Source of the DNA: Psychromonas arctica DSM 14288
Lineage (GTDB): Bacteria; Pseudomonadota; Gammaproteobacteria; Enterobacterales; Psychromonadaceae
Assembly: GCF_000482725.1 (NCBI RefSeq)
Contig: NZ_AXWP01000001.1
Span: forward strand, 254,163 to 318,162
Direction: 5' to 3'
Length of the DNA: 64,000 nucleotides
The position numbers and the translations under genes were made by a program. Positions 10,351 through 20,676 of the stretch are shown here, piece after piece. Within the stretch, counting starts at the first letter, position 1, and every line of letters begins with the position of its first letter. The notes beneath the pieces were generated by a model. The model saw only the letters and a list, made by a program, of their open reading frames with translations. It had not been told where the DNA came from and ran no database searches.

Positions 10351-11811
10351 ATGACAACTGAACATTTTGGATATAAGAATATGAATCAAGCATCTCCAAG
10401 CCTTTTTTGGCATGATTATGAAACATTTGGATTGAACCCTGGCACTGACCGCCCTTCTCAATTTGCAGGAATTCGAACGGATCTTGAATTAAATATTATC
10501 TCTGAACCTTATCAGTGGTATTGCCGTCCGCCGAATGATTACTTACCAGCACCAGAAGCCTGTTTAGTCACAGGAATAACGCCTCAACATGCATTGCAGC
10601 ATGGTGAATTTGAAAATCAATTTATCTTTAATATTTTACAACAATTTCAACAACCGCAGACGTGTGTGGTTGGATACAATAATATCCGTTTTGATGATGA
10701 AGTAACTCGCTTTACGTTATACCGTAATTTTCACGATCCTTATCAGAGAGAATGGCAAAATGGCTGTTCACGTTGGGATATTATTGACATGGTACGTGCC
10801 TGTTATGCCCTTAGGCCGGAAGGGATTGAGTGGGTATTTGATGACAATGATGCGCCAAGCTTTAGATTAGAGTTATTAACTAAAGCAAATGATATCACTC
10901 ATCAACAAGCACATGATGCAATGTCAGATGTTTATGCAACGATTGCCATGGCAAAACTGATCAAGGACACGCACCCTAAATTATACCAATATTGTTATAG
11001 CCTAAGACAAAAAAATAAAGTGTTGGAACAACTTAAACTCGGTACTTTTACACCGTTGGTACATATTTCCGGCATGTTTTCTGCGCTACAGGGTTGTTGT
11101 TCTTATATCCTGCCAATCGCACAGCACCCGACGAATAACAATGCAGTCATTGTGCTTGATTTAAACAAAGATATTTCACAATTGGACTCATTAACGGTAG
11201 AACAATTACAAGCCTATTTATATACTGCTACGGATGATTTACCTGAAGGTATTAATAGGCCCCCTATTAAGCTTATTCATATTAATAAATGCCCCATCGT
11301 TGCGAGTGCAAAAACATTGACCGCAGAAAGGGCTAAAGAGTTAGGCGTAGATGCAAAACAATGCCGTCTTTCTATGGATTTTTTCTCAGCAAACAGGCAG
11401 CTAGTAGAGAAGCTGATTGCAGTGTTTAATACTGAAGCCAAAATAAATGAAAATCAGCAGCCAGAGCAAAAACTCTATTCAGGTGGTTTTCCAACGGCTA
11501 ATGATAAACAACAAGCAAAAACTATTTGTGCTCTTTCACCACAACAAATAATCAATCATGAAGTTAATTTTGACGACCCTAACTTGGCTGCACTTTGGTG
11601 GCGATATAAAGCGAGAAATTACCCACAAACGTTGACGATTGAAGAACAACAAAAGTGGTCTAGGCATCGTGAAGCTTATCTGATTGATCATACTAATGAC
11701 TATGTAGAACGCCTTAATATCTTGGCGGTCGAGCATCAACACAGTGAAGAGAAGATAGAAATCTTACAAAAACTGGGACATTATCTAGAGTTTTTGAATG
11801 AAAATGGTTAA
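10351..11811 (+). CDS. sbcB: Exodeoxyribonuclease I SbcB
   Basis: This 486-residue 3'-5' single-strand DNA exonuclease serves recombination and mismatch repair. The DEDDh exonuclease domain opens with WHDYETFGLNPG, includes CVVGYNNIRFDDEVTR and ACYALRPEGI, and closes with HDAMSDVYATIAMAK. The ExoI SH3-like and C-terminal helical regions follow (LVHISGMFSA, LIHINKCPIV, YKARNYPQTL). The first ATG has AGGAG 15 bases upstream; a second ATG at 10381 gives an N-terminus closer in length to E. coli ExoI, so the start is uncertain by ten residues. It appears to be monocistronic. Confidence 0.96.
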   Translation: MTTEHFGYKNMNQASPSLFWHDYETFGLNPGTDRPSQFAGIRTDLELNIISEPYQWYCRPPNDYLPAPEACLVTGITPQHALQHGEFENQFIFNILQQFQQPQTCVVGYNNIRFDDEVTRFTLYRNFHDPYQREWQNGCSRWDIIDMVRACYALRPEGIEWVFDDNDAPSFRLELLTKANDITHQQAHDAMSDVYATIAMAKLIKDTHPKLYQYCYSLRQKNKVLEQLKLGTFTPLVHISGMFSALQGCCSYILPIAQHPTNNNAVIVLDLNKDISQLDSLTVEQLQAYLYTATDDLPEGINRPPIKLIHINKCPIVASAKTLTAERAKELGVDAKQCRLSMDFFSANRQLVEKLIAVFNTEAKINENQQPEQKLYSGGFPTANDKQQAKTICALSPQQIINHEVNFDDPNLAALWWRYKARNYPQTLTIEEQQKWSRHREAYLIDHTNDYVERLNILAVEHQHSEEKIEILQKLGHYLEFLNENG

Positions 11812-11899
11812 AAAATAGCAAAACTATTCTATAGTTTGTGTTTAATAGTAAAGTATGGCAATTGCGATTCTAGGATGAGAAGATCAAGGAGCGATCAAG

Positions 11900-12490
11900 T
11901 TGAGTAAGTGGTCTGGAATAAAGTTACTTTCAGTAAAATTAACGATATTGGTACTAAGTTGCTTAGTTGCTCCCAGTGTTAGTTTTGCTCAAGAGAATAA
12001 CCAAAATCAACTGCAACTTGATTACCAGTTAAGCATGAATAAAGTTGATTTTTTGGATAAACCTTTCTCTTCATTTTATCACATCTCGGAAGCAACTTAT
12101 CACTACCTCGATTCTGTATTCAGTGGCTTTTATCAACGTATCTCTTTCGAAACGTCTATCAAAGATAGTACCTTTAAAAAAAGTAAACAGTACGAAATAA
12201 TTTCCGTTCCATTCATATCAACTAACAACCAATTAGTTCAGTTTGAGATCTTTGGTAAGTTGTCCGATCCTAATAACGATAATCGCCAAACTATGACTGC
12301 TGGCCGTACCTTGTATGAATATATTGAAAACTCCGAAGCGCTCGATATTTATAATAGTGAACTCTCTCTTGGAGCCGGTATTAGCTTTCAAACATCCCCT
12401 TACAGTAAAATCAAAGTATTGATTTCTAATAAGAACCTACCAGGTTATGGCACAAGCCAAGCTTTAATTGGTTTTGAATCACGTTTTTAG
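11900..12490 (+). CDS. Exported beta-rich protein of unknown function
   Basis: I do not recognise this 196-residue protein. It starts at TTG, chosen because AAGGAG stands eight bases upstream. A signal peptide is clear: SKWSGIKLL, a hydrophobic run, then SVSFAQ with likely cleavage after the Ala near residue 30. The mature part alternates polar and hydrophobic residues, with repeated FQTS, IGFESRF-type strands, and ends in Phe, as many outer-membrane beta-barrels do. It stands between sbcB and cysK with its own spacing on both sides. A small outer-membrane or periplasmic protein is likely; the function is unknown. Confidence 0.6.
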   Translation: MSKWSGIKLLSVKLTILVLSCLVAPSVSFAQENNQNQLQLDYQLSMNKVDFLDKPFSSFYHISEATYHYLDSVFSGFYQRISFETSIKDSTFKKSKQYEIISVPFISTNNQLVQFEIFGKLSDPNNDNRQTMTAGRTLYEYIENSEALDIYNSELSLGAGISFQTSPYSKIKVLISNKNLPGYGTSQALIGFESRF

Positions 12491-12626
12491 GCTACCTCAC
12501 CCCTCTAAAATACAACTTATCTCAAAAACCTATATGGTATAACAAAATTTCACTTCCTCATTTACAAACATTGGATATGCTATCAATAACTAATTATTAA
12601 ATAACCCAACGGATAGGAACATCATT

Positions 12627-13592
12627 ATGAGCAAGATTTTTAGCGATAATTCACAAACCATCGGTCATACGCCGTTAGTACGTTTAAATAATGTGACTAC
12701 AGGTAATGTATTTGTAAAGGTTGAAAGCCGCAACCCAAGTTTCAGCGTTAAAGATCGCATCGGCGCGAACATGATTGATGCAGCTGAAAAAGATGGCACA
12801 TTAACTAAAGGCGTTGAATTAGTTGAAGCAACAAGTGGTAATACTGGTATCGCACTTGCATTTGTGGCTGCTGCACGTGGTTATAAAATCACACTAACAA
12901 TGCCAAATACAATGAGTATTGAACGTCGTAAATTATTAAAAGCATTAGGCGCAAATCTAGTATTGACTGAAGGCGCACTAGGCATGAAAGGCGCAATCAA
13001 TAAAGCTGAAGAATTAGCAGCGTCTGCACCAGGAAAATACTTAGTTTTACGTCAATTTGATAACCCTGCTAATCCACAAATCCACGAACAAACTACTGGC
13101 CCTGAAATTTGGAATGATACAGACGGTGAAATAGATGTATTTGTAGCAGGTGTGGGTACTGGTGGTACGATTTCTGGTGTTAGTCGCTACATCAAAGAAA
13201 CACAAGGTAAAGCGATCATTAGTGTTGCAGTAGAACCAACAGATTCACCAGTAATATCTCAAACATTAGCTGGCGAAGAGATCAAACCAGGTCCGCATAA
13301 AATACAAGGTATTGGTGCAGGGTTTATTCCTAAAAACTTAGATATCTCATTAGTTGATAGAGCTGAAGCGGTAAGTAATGAAGATGCAATCGCAATGGCT
13401 CGACGACTAATGGAAGAAGAAGGTATTCTAGCGGGTATTTCTTCAGGTGCCGCAGTTGTAGCTGCCGCTCGATTGGCTGCAGAGCCTGAATTTAAAGATA
13501 AAAACATTGTTGTTATTTTACCTAGTTCGGGTGAACGTTATTTATCGACTGCACTTTTTGCAGGTCTTTTTGACGGCGAAAACTTCGCATAA
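12627..13592 (+). CDS. cysK: Cysteine synthase A (O-acetylserine sulfhydrylase)
   Basis: This 321-residue PLP enzyme makes L-cysteine from O-acetylserine and sulfide. The PLP lysine is K42 in SFSVKDRIG, the substrate loop is EATSGNTG, the phosphate loop is [10 protein letters not shown], and the C-terminal serine loop is GISSGAA. The length is normal for CysK, and the close spacing to a terminator suggests a single-gene unit. The cysK-ptsHI-crr order is the same as in E. coli. Confidence 0.96.
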   Translation: MSKIFSDNSQTIGHTPLVRLNNVTTGNVFVKVESRNPSFSVKDRIGANMIDAAEKDGTLTKGVELVEATSGNTGIALAFVAAARGYKITLTMPNTMSIERRKLLKALGANLVLTEGALGMKGAINKAEELAASAPGKYLVLRQFDNPANPQIHEQTTGPEIWNDTDGEIDVFVAGVGTGGTISGVSRYIKETQGKAIISVAVEPTDSPVISQTLAGEEIKPGPHKIQGIGAGFIPKNLDISLVDRAEAVSNEDAIAMARRLMEEEGILAGISSGAAVVAAARLAAEPEFKDKNIVVILPSSGERYLSTALFAGLFDGENFA

Positions 13593-13622
13593 AACGTCGC
13601 ATAAATGTTATTTTATGATTTT

Positions 13623-13652
13623 ATAAAGGTACTTTAAGTACCTTTATTTTTT
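13623..13652 (+). terminator. Rho-independent terminator of cysK
   Basis: AAAGGTACTT (13625-13634) and AAGTACCTTT (13636-13645) are perfectly complementary, and a T-rich tail (13647-13652) follows. The loop in practice would take the inner bases of the stem. Confidence 0.8.
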
Positions 13653-13925
13653 ACTACCGAGATCCTAACTGCTTGCGTAGGACAAAAAACATACAAATAC
13701 ACGAATAATACCCTATTTTCATCACCTATATAGAGAAAGTCATTGACCTAACCCGTCTTATTTAGGATCATAAAGATCGATATAGATTGTTATAGTTACA
13801 TAAAACTGAATAAAAAATTGAGTAAATCTGAAAGCTATTATTTATTCAAACAAATATTGACCTATGTCTAAACTTTCTTGTCGTTTTTTATGTTTAATCA
13901 GTTTGTTATTACAATTTACTTCAGC

Positions 13926-13961
13926 TAATAACAATTAATTGCATTAGATTAATTGTTATTA
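13926..13961. promoter_or_regulatory. Perfect inverted repeat in the ptsH leader
   Basis: TAATAACAATTAAT (13926-13939) and ATTAATTGTTATTA (13948-13961) are perfect reverse complements of 14 bp with an eight-base spacer, ending 30 bp before the ptsH ATG. It could be an operator or an mRNA hairpin controlling the pts operon. The rest of 13653-13991 is AT-rich and I could not fix a promoter in it. Confidence 0.55.
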
Positions 13962-13991
13962 TTACCATTTAAACTTAATTAAGGTTCTCTC

Positions 13992-14249
13992 ATGTATCAA
14001 AAAACAGTAACTATCACTGCGCCAAATGGCCTTCATACTCGTCCTGCTGCACAATTTGTTAAAGAAGCAAAATCATTTGCATCTGACATTTCTGTTGAAG
14101 TTGGCGCCAAATCTGCAAGTGCTAAAAGCCTTTTCAAACTACAAACTTTAGGTTTAACTCAAGGTACATCTGTAAATATCAAAGCTGAAGGCGCAGACGA
14201 ACAAAAAGCTGTTGATACTTTAGTTGAATTAATGGCAACTTTAGTTTAA
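13992..14249 (+). CDS. ptsH: PTS phosphocarrier protein HPr
   Basis: HPr (85 residues) carries phosphate from enzyme I to sugar-specific EIIA domains. H15 in NGLHTRPAA is the phosphorylation site and S46 lies in the usual KSLFKLQ helix start. It is followed 51 bp later by ptsI and then crr, the canonical operon. The ATG follows AAGG at a suitable distance. Confidence 0.97.
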   Translation: MYQKTVTITAPNGLHTRPAAQFVKEAKSFASDISVEVGAKSASAKSLFKLQTLGLTQGTSVNIKAEGADEQKAVDTLVELMATLV

Positions 14250-14300
14250 TTCAAAACATCTTTTATTAGATCAAATTCAGTAGTTTTTTAAGGATAGGTT

Positions 14301-16022
14301 ATGATATCTGGCATACTTGCATCCCCTGGTATTACGTTTGCAAAAGCGTTGTTATTACAAGAAGACGAAATTTCTCTCAATACTGAGAAAGTACGCAATA
14401 TTGAACACGAAATTACTCGATTTGTTGATGGCCGAGCAAAAACTTCAGCTCAACTAGAAATAGTCAAGCAAAAAGCGCTTGAAACATTTGGTGAAGAGAA
14501 AGAAGCTATCTTTGAAGGGCATATAATGCTACTTGAAGATGAAGAGCTTGAAGAAGATATCATCGCCTATATGAAAAAAAATAAGTGCACCGCTGATTTC
14601 GCAATCAACTCGATTGTGGAAGAGAATGCACAAATGTTACAAGAATTAGATGACCCATATTTACGTGAACGTGCAGCGGATTTCCGTGATATCGGTAACC
14701 GTTTACTTAAAAATGTATTAGGCATCGAATTAGTTAACTTAAGCGACATTTCAGAAGAAGTTATTTTAATTGCTAATGACTTAACACCTTCTGAGACAGC
14801 TCAGATTAATCTAGATAAAGTGTTAGGCTTTATTACAGATATTGGTGGTCGTACTTCACATACGTCTATCATGGCGCGTTCATTAGAAATTCCAGCGATT
14901 GTTGGTACTAATGATATTACTAAATGCGTTAAAAATGGTGACATGATTATTCTTGATGCTTTGAATAATAAAATCATCATTAACCCAAGCAAAGCACAAC
15001 TTGCTGAAGCTAAAGTAGTACGTGATGCATTCTTAGAAGAAAAAGCTGAACTTGCTAAATTAAAAGATCTACCTGCTATGACGTTAGATGGTCATCAAGT
15101 AGAAGTAGGATCCAATGTTGGTTCTGTAAAAGATACCGATGGTGCTAAAAGAAATGGCGCTGAATGTGTTGGTTTATACCGCACAGAATTCTTATTCATG
15201 GACCGCGATCAACTACCAACTGAAGATGAGCAATTTATTGCTTATAAAGATGTAGTTGAAGCAATGGAAGGTAAACCTTGTATTATCCGTACTATGGATA
15301 TTGGTGGTGATAAAGACTTACCCTACCTAAATCTTCCTGCTGAATTAAACCCATTCTTAGGATGGCGTGCAATTCGAATCTGTTTCGACCGCCCTGAAAT
15401 AATGAACCCGCAATTACGTGCTCTACTTCGTGCTTCGGCATTTGGTAAGATCCGTATCATGTTCCCAATGATCATTTCAGTAGAAGAAGTTCGTAAGCTA
15501 AAAGATATTTTAGAACTGTTGAAAACAGAATTGCGTAATGAAAATTTTGCCTTTGATGAAGAAATTGAAATTGGCGTAATGATTGAGACTCCAGCTGCAG
15601 CTGCGATTGCTCATCATTTAATTAAAGAAGTCGACTTCTTCAGTATCGGTACAAACGATTTAACACAATATACACTTGCTGTAGACCGTGGTAATGAACT
15701 AATTTCTGATCTATATAATCCACTTTCACCTTCAGTGTTAACTATTATTAAGACCGTTATTGATGCTTCACATGCAGCCGGAAAATGGACGGGTATGTGT
15801 GGTGAGTTAGCGGGTGATGAGCATGCAACATTATTGCTATTAGGTATGGGATTAGATGAGTTCTCTATGAGTGCAATCTCAATACCAACTGTGAAAAAAA
15901 TTATTCGCAGTACTAATTTTGCGGATGCTAAAGAACTCGCTGATAAAGCTCTTTCAATGGCAACTGCAGCTGAAATTGAAGCCTTAGTTAACGATTTCAA
16001 TCGCGCTAAAGGAATTAGTTAA
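14301..16022 (+). CDS. ptsI: PTS enzyme I
   Basis: Enzyme I (573 residues) takes phosphate from phosphoenolpyruvate and passes it to HPr. The phospho-histidine is H187 in [13 protein letters not shown]. The C-terminal PEP-binding barrel shows [51 protein letters not shown] and the catalytic Cys in [10 protein letters not shown]. Length and domain order are standard. AAGGATAGG precedes the ATG. Confidence 0.98.
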   Translation: MISGILASPGITFAKALLLQEDEISLNTEKVRNIEHEITRFVDGRAKTSAQLEIVKQKALETFGEEKEAIFEGHIMLLEDEELEEDIIAYMKKNKCTADFAINSIVEENAQMLQELDDPYLRERAADFRDIGNRLLKNVLGIELVNLSDISEEVILIANDLTPSETAQINLDKVLGFITDIGGRTSHTSIMARSLEIPAIVGTNDITKCVKNGDMIILDALNNKIIINPSKAQLAEAKVVRDAFLEEKAELAKLKDLPAMTLDGHQVEVGSNVGSVKDTDGAKRNGAECVGLYRTEFLFMDRDQLPTEDEQFIAYKDVVEAMEGKPCIIRTMDIGGDKDLPYLNLPAELNPFLGWRAIRICFDRPEIMNPQLRALLRASAFGKIRIMFPMIISVEEVRKLKDILELLKTELRNENFAFDEEIEIGVMIETPAAAAIAHHLIKEVDFFSIGTNDLTQYTLAVDRGNELISDLYNPLSPSVLTIIKTVIDASHAAGKWTGMCGELAGDEHATLLLLGMGLDEFSMSAISIPTVKKIIRSTNFADAKELADKALSMATAAEIEALVNDFNRAKGIS

Positions 16023-16092
16023 CTAATTAATTTTAAAGGTGATATAACATCACCTTTTCTTGCACTTTATCAAATATTCGGAGTTTACTAAT

Positions 16093-16602
16093 ATGGGTTT
16101 TTTTGATTCTTTAAAAAAAGCAGTAACAGGCAATACACAAACAGCTAGTACGATTAATATCATTGCACCACTTTCAGGTGAAATTGTTGCAATTGAAGAT
16201 GTGCCAGATGTTGTTTTTGCTGAAAAAATCGTTGGCGACGGTATTGCAATTCGCCCAACAGGCAACAAAATGGTTGCACCTTGTGACGGTGAAATTGGTA
16301 AGATTTTTGAAACAAATCACGCATTCTCATTAGAGTCTGATACGGGTATTGAACTATTTGTTCACTTCGGTATTGATACAGTTGAGTTAAAAGGTGAAGG
16401 TTTCACTCGCATCGCTCAAGAAGGTCAAAAAGTTAAAGCCGGTGATACTATCATCGAGTTTGATTTAGCTTTCTTAACTGCAAAAGCAAAATCAATTTTA
16501 ACACCTGTTGTGATCTCAAATATGGATGAGATTAAAGAGCTACAAAAAATGTCTGGTACTGTTGAAGTAGCAACGGATGTAGTATTAAAAATAGTTAAAT
16601 AA
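16093..16602 (+). CDS. crr: PTS glucose-specific EIIA component (EIIAGlc)
   Basis: The 169-residue protein phosphorylates glucose through EIICB and acts as a regulator of adenylate cyclase and sugar permeases. The ATG at 16093 gives the family's usual N-terminus ([11 protein letters not shown]) and has CGGAG nearby; an upstream in-frame start at 16060 is unlikely. The phospho-histidine is H91 in [11 protein letters not shown], with H76 (ETNHAFSL) as its partner. It ends the ptsH-ptsI-crr operon. Confidence 0.97.
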   Translation: MGFFDSLKKAVTGNTQTASTINIIAPLSGEIVAIEDVPDVVFAEKIVGDGIAIRPTGNKMVAPCDGEIGKIFETNHAFSLESDTGIELFVHFGIDTVELKGEGFTRIAQEGQKVKAGDTIIEFDLAFLTAKAKSILTPVVISNMDEIKELQKMSGTVEVATDVVLKIVK

Positions 16603-16632
16603 TCTTTTTAATTATTTAGATGTTTTCTTATT

Positions 16633-16657
16633 AAGAGTCGCTTAGACGGCTCTTTTG
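16633..16657 (+). terminator. Probable terminator of the pts operon
   Basis: AGAGTCG pairs with CGGCTCT (one G-T pair) and TTTTG follows. The remaining gap to 16855 is AT-rich and shows no gene. Confidence 0.65.
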
Positions 16658-16855
16658 TTCTCTGCATTTTTAGCATTAACAATTTACTGATCTCCCATAA
16701 TTACGCTTTAATAATTCTTTTTAAATACCCTTATCATTCAATATACACATACCATCCAGATCATGGGGGGCATATTCATCGCTATATATTTTTCTTCTCC
16801 TCCCTTACTTGTTACAATCCCCTATCTTTTTTATTCTAATACTTAAGTGCTTCTT

Positions 16856-17206
16856 ATGAATACAATAATGTACGGTATCCCAAATTGCGACACGATTAAA
16901 AAAGCCCAAAAATGGCTTAATGAAAATAATATCTCGTTTACTTTCCATGATTACCGTAAAGATGGTTTAGATAACGAATTACTAGAACAGTTTTATCAAG
17001 TTGCAAGTTGGGATCAATTACTCAATAAGCGCAGTACTAGTTATCGAGCTCTGACTGAAGAACAAAAATCATCACTTGATGCAAAGACTGTTAGTCCACT
17101 TTTTCTTGCATCACCAACACTGATAAAACGACCACTAGTGATCCACAATAACGTGGCCATCATTGGATTTAACGTTAACAACTATCAACAATTTTTTGCT
17201 GTATAA
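16856..17206 (+). CDS. yffB: ArsC/Spx-family protein YffB-like
   Basis: This 116-residue thioredoxin-fold protein belongs to the ArsC-like YffB family, placed upstream of dapE in many gammaproteobacteria. YGIPNCDTIKKAQKWL carries the active-site-type Cys, and IKRPLV is the conserved cis-proline region. The ATG at 16856 matches the E. coli length; an in-frame GTG three codons earlier is possible, and neither has a strong ribosome site. The biochemical role is not settled; arsenate reduction should not be assumed. The stop is 9 bp before dapE. Confidence 0.88.
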   Translation: MNTIMYGIPNCDTIKKAQKWLNENNISFTFHDYRKDGLDNELLEQFYQVASWDQLLNKRSTSYRALTEEQKSSLDAKTVSPLFLASPTLIKRPLVIHNNVAIIGFNVNNYQQFFAV

Positions 17207-17215
17207 GGAAATACA

Positions 17216-18349
17216 ATGACTCATTCCCCAGTGGTAAGCCTGTTACAGGATTTAATCAGCCGTCGTTCAGTGACACCTGAAGATGCAGGATGCCAAGACT
17301 TATTAATTTCACGTCTTGAAAAACTAGGCTTTGTCTGCGAAACCATGGAATTTGAAGATACGTTAAACCTGTGGGCAAGAAGAGGAACTAAAGCACCATT
17401 GTTTTGTTTTGCAGGCCATACTGACGTTGTGCCGACCGGTCCTGAGAGTAAATGGGCAACCCCTCCATTTGAACCGACTATCATTGATGGTATGTTATAT
17501 GGACGCGGTGCAGCCGACATGAAAAGTGGTATCGCTTGTTTTATGTTAGGACTCGAAGCTTTCATTGAAGAACATCAAGATCATAAAGGTTCTATTGCAT
17601 TGCTTATAACCAGTGATGAAGAAGGTCCATTTATCAACGGGACAACGCGTGTTATTGATGTGTTAGAAGCAAGAAATGAAAAAATTGATTACTGTATCGT
17701 TGGTGAACCTTCAAGCACCAACCATGTTGGCGATATTATTAAAAATGGTCGACGTGGTTCATTAACGGCAGATATTACCTTCAAAGGCACACAGGGACAT
17801 GTTGCTTATCCACATCTCGTTAATAATCCGATTCACCTTGCGGCACCTACCTTAACTGAATTAGTACAAACAGAATGGGATAAAGGCAATCAATACTTTC
17901 CTGCAACTAGCTTTCAAATTACCAATTTCAACTCTGGCACAGGTGCAAGCAACGTAGTGCCAGGTGATGCGGTGGTACAGTGTAACTTCCGCTATTCAAC
18001 AGAGTTAACAGCGGATATGATTACAGATAAAGTAGAAAGAATCCTCAATAAAGCAGGGTTTGAGTATGAAATTCACTGGACTTATAATGGGCAGCCTTTC
18101 ATTACCGAACCAGGATCATTAACCGATGCAGTTGCACAAGCTATTTTAGCAACCAACGGTATCACTACTGAACTATCCACCAGTGGCGGAACATCTGATG
18201 CACGCTTTATTGCGCCTACAGGTGCGCAGGTTGTCGAGTTAGGGCCTATTAATGCCACTATTCATAAAGTTAATGAATCAACCAATGTGCAACAACTTGA
18301 TGAGCTTGTAGATATTTTTAAACTGACCTTGAAAAATTTATTAGCATGA
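17216..18349 (+). CDS. dapE: N-succinyl-L,L-diaminopimelate desuccinylase
   Basis: The 377-residue M20 metallohydrolase makes L,L-diaminopimelate for lysine and peptidoglycan synthesis. Metal ligands lie in [28 protein letters not shown] and VGEPSS, and the C-terminal His is in NATIHKVNE. The AAGGAAATACA before the ATG is a good ribosome site. The gene is directly after yffB and overlaps the next gene by four bases. Confidence 0.97.
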   Translation: MTHSPVVSLLQDLISRRSVTPEDAGCQDLLISRLEKLGFVCETMEFEDTLNLWARRGTKAPLFCFAGHTDVVPTGPESKWATPPFEPTIIDGMLYGRGAADMKSGIACFMLGLEAFIEEHQDHKGSIALLITSDEEGPFINGTTRVIDVLEARNEKIDYCIVGEPSSTNHVGDIIKNGRRGSLTADITFKGTQGHVAYPHLVNNPIHLAAPTLTELVQTEWDKGNQYFPATSFQITNFNSGTGASNVVPGDAVVQCNFRYSTELTADMITDKVERILNKAGFEYEIHWTYNGQPFITEPGSLTDAVAQAILATNGITTELSTSGGTSDARFIAPTGAQVVELGPINATIHKVNESTNVQQLDELVDIFKLTLKNLLA

Positions 18350-19032
18350 GCCCAACAACCATGACCCCAATGCAGTTAACCGGACAGGTACAAACACATC
18401 TTATAGAGTTTGCACCTAACCGATTACTGCATAAACAAGTCATTGCTGATTTTTCCGCTCTTCAACAGGCCGCGAAACGTGATGGGTTTACATTACATAT
18501 TGCCAGCGCGTTTCGTAGTTTTGAGCGTCAGTTGCTCATTTGGAATAAAAAATATGCAGGTCTCACTCCTATTTTAGATAAACATGAAATTGCAATACAG
18601 AGTGATAAGATCAGTGAGATAGACAAATTATATAAAATATTACATTGGTCCGCATTACCTTCTGCCAGTCGTCATCACTGGGGCACGGATATAGATGTTT
18701 ATGACCCCACTTTACTGCCCGCTGAACAATCTTTACAGCTACAAAAAAGTGAATATTCAGAGGGTGGTTACTTCTCAGAACTAACGGCATGGCTAAGTAA
18801 TAATATTGAACAATTTGGTTTTTATCGGCCTTATCAGTATGACCAAGGAGGTGTTGCACAAGAACCTTGGCATATCAGTTATTTCCCTTTGGCTGATGAT
18901 TTTTTATCACAACTGGATTTAGATCTTATTTCCAACACCTTAAAGCAATATACTGTTCAAGGTGGATCGCTAATTCAGCAAGAGTTGCCTACCATATATA
19001 AACAATATATTTGCAATATAAACACACGGTAA
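18346..19032 (+). CDS. M15-family D-alanyl-D-alanine carboxypeptidase (VanY-like)
   Basis: This 228-residue protein has the VanY/M15B fold that trims peptidoglycan stem peptides. Zinc and catalytic motifs are [15 protein letters not shown] and EPWHISYFP. It starts with ATGA overlapping the dapE stop, which points to translational coupling. I see no N-terminal signal peptide, so it may act in the cytoplasm on recycled peptides or rely on another export route. LdcB/DacB-like is the nearest general label. Confidence 0.85.
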   Translation: MSPTTMTPMQLTGQVQTHLIEFAPNRLLHKQVIADFSALQQAAKRDGFTLHIASAFRSFERQLLIWNKKYAGLTPILDKHEIAIQSDKISEIDKLYKILHWSALPSASRHHWGTDIDVYDPTLLPAEQSLQLQKSEYSEGGYFSELTAWLSNNIEQFGFYRPYQYDQGGVAQEPWHISYFPLADDFLSQLDLDLISNTLKQYTVQGGSLIQQELPTIYKQYICNINTR

Positions 19033-19053
19033 GTATCCACTAAAGGAATAATC

Positions 19054-19440
19054 ATGTCTGAACGTCGTAAATTTTCACGTATAAACTTCCAATGTCATTG
19101 TTCACTCATTTTTGATCAAGAAATTGCTACACATGACTTTGATGCTTCACTGGTAGATATCTCATTTAATGGCGCATTAGTTGCCGTTAATGCCTTTGCA
19201 CCGGATCTAAATCAACAACAGGTTCAGGTCATTCTTGCGCTTGAAGGCTCTGATGTACAACTACTACTAAATGGCACAGTGAGCCATCAACAAGATCAAC
19301 TTTTAGGTATTCACTTTACTAAAACTGAGCTAGAAACGATGTCACATTTAAAACGATTGATTGAGCTTAATTTAGGTAATCATGATGAAATGCACAGGGA
19401 GTTCGAACAGTTAATTGAAATGCATATTGCAGAGAATTAA
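19054..19440 (+). CDS. PilZ-domain protein
   Basis: The 128-residue protein is a single PilZ domain, a cyclic-di-GMP receptor fold. The binding signature is present as ERRKFSRINF (RxxxR) and VDISFNGALV (D-x-S-x-x-G). It follows the VanY-like gene by 21 bp on the same strand and is probably co-transcribed with yffB-dapE. A similar gene order occurs in vibrios as far as I recall. Confidence 0.88.
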   Translation: MSERRKFSRINFQCHCSLIFDQEIATHDFDASLVDISFNGALVAVNAFAPDLNQQQVQVILALEGSDVQLLLNGTVSHQQDQLLGIHFTKTELETMSHLKRLIELNLGNHDEMHREFEQLIEMHIAEN

Positions 19441-19641
19441 CCTGCTCTCTACCTATTAAAGATAGTTTTTATGATGGTTTAGCAGCCATCAACGAGTCGT
19501 ATAAATGTTTAGTATTACTAGACATTCATACTTTACTTTTAATCGACTTGTACTTAAAGGATGAAAGTAAAGCGGAGATTGACTAAAAGCAGTAAACTAA
19601 ACAGTATTAAATTGTTTAATTCACTGCTCAATCAATAAAAG
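19441..19641. other. Convergent gap between the PilZ gene and yajQ
   Basis: A 10-bp imperfect hairpin (AATGTTTAGT with ACTAGACATT, about 19506-19528) could terminate one or both genes, though no clean T-run follows. Confidence 0.3.
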
Positions 19642-20124
19642 TTAGTCTTTAAAGTTATTAAATTGAAAACCCATTCCTAGATCACACTCTTTTACCAAGC
19701 GCATTGCTTGTTGCAGATCATCTCGTTTTTTTCCCGTAACACGTAGTTGATCACCCTGGATCGAAACCTGAACTTTAATTTTACTGTCTTTAATTAATTT
19801 AACTAATTTCTTTGCAGTAGGTTGATCAACCCCTACTTTAAACTTAACTGTTTGAGACCAAAACTTACCCGATTGGTCACATTTATCAGGATCCATTGCA
19901 CGTGTATCGATATTACGCTTAACTAAATTAGCTCGTAACATGTCGCGTAATGAACTAATTTGCATTTCTGCTTCTGCTTCTAATTTAACAACTTCTTTGT
20001 TTAGCGTTATAGATGCTTTTACACCACGAAAATCGTAACGTGTACCGAGCTCACGACTGGTGTTATCGACTGCATTTTTAACTTCCACTAAATCAACTTC
20101 TGAAACGATATCAAATGAAGGCAT
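19642..20124 (-). CDS. yajQ: YajQ-family nucleotide-binding protein
   Basis: The 160-residue protein opens with [19 protein letters not shown] and continues with TRYDFRG, the hallmarks of the YajQ/UPF0234 family. Family members bind nucleotides, and a c-di-GMP-dependent regulator is known in Xanthomonas. The length is standard. It stands alone on the minus strand with AAGGAAC-type sequence before the ATG. Confidence 0.95.
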   Translation of the reverse strand: MPSFDIVSEVDLVEVKNAVDNTSRELGTRYDFRGVKASITLNKEVVKLEAEAEMQISSLRDMLRANLVKRNIDTRAMDPDKCDQSGKFWSQTVKFKVGVDQPTAKKLVKLIKDSKIKVQVSIQGDQLRVTGKKRDDLQQAMRLVKECDLGMGFQFNNFKD

Positions 20125-20676
20125 TTTTGTTCCTTAATAAACAATTAAAATAATTAATAGCAAATTTACCAGAAAACCTCGCTAGCATCTATCACCCTAC
20201 TGGACTTTGTTTAGGTATCTCTTAGGTTGATGCCATCTCTTGGACTGCAATGTGCTCTCTGGGTCATTTTTAGTCAATCATTGAGTCTTGTACAAGATTG
20301 ATTAGTAACGGGTATAATACCAACTCCGCTAACTAACTGATCATTAAATTAACGGGATTGATATATACCCATGCTACCTCAAGATGCAAAGTCAGCAAGG
20401 TAAATTGTACCGAGATGCTAGGCATAAAATTGAAGTATAGTTATTCTACATAGAGATTTTATAACAACGCAGATTGGTGCAAGTTGCCTTGCCCTACGGG
20501 GCGCAACCTCGAAAATCAGCCCTGCGTTGCAACAATCAAAAAGGGAATAACCATTACCTCATGTTGCGCCTTGCTCTGGTATCCGAGGTTTCGCCTGACA
20601 AAGCATCTTGAGGTGGCACGGGTATAATAAGGCAAAGTAAGCAGAAAATAATGACATGATAGAGGTAAGAGCAAGT
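20125..20676. other. Intergenic region filled by small mobile-type repeats
   Basis: The yajQ-panE gap carries part of the 9831-9990 repeat family (20317-20346), a GGGTATAAT word near 20311, and a complete 263-bp element with terminal inverted repeats (20364-20626). No gene is seen. Confidence 0.6.
20364..20626. mobile_element. MITE-like element with 24-bp terminal inverted repeats
   Basis: The left end (20364-20387) starts TATACCCATGCTACCTCAAG and the right end (20603-20626) is its inverse; they match at 22 of 24 positions. There is no reading frame inside, and inner segments also pair imperfectly. No clear target duplication is visible. The right end supplies a TATAAT word (20623-20628) close to the panE start. 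Confidence 0.75.

Noticed and set aside
15614..16000. 128-codon frame antisense to ptsI
   Set aside because: It is a shadow of a highly conserved enzyme I reading frame and shows low-complexity composition.
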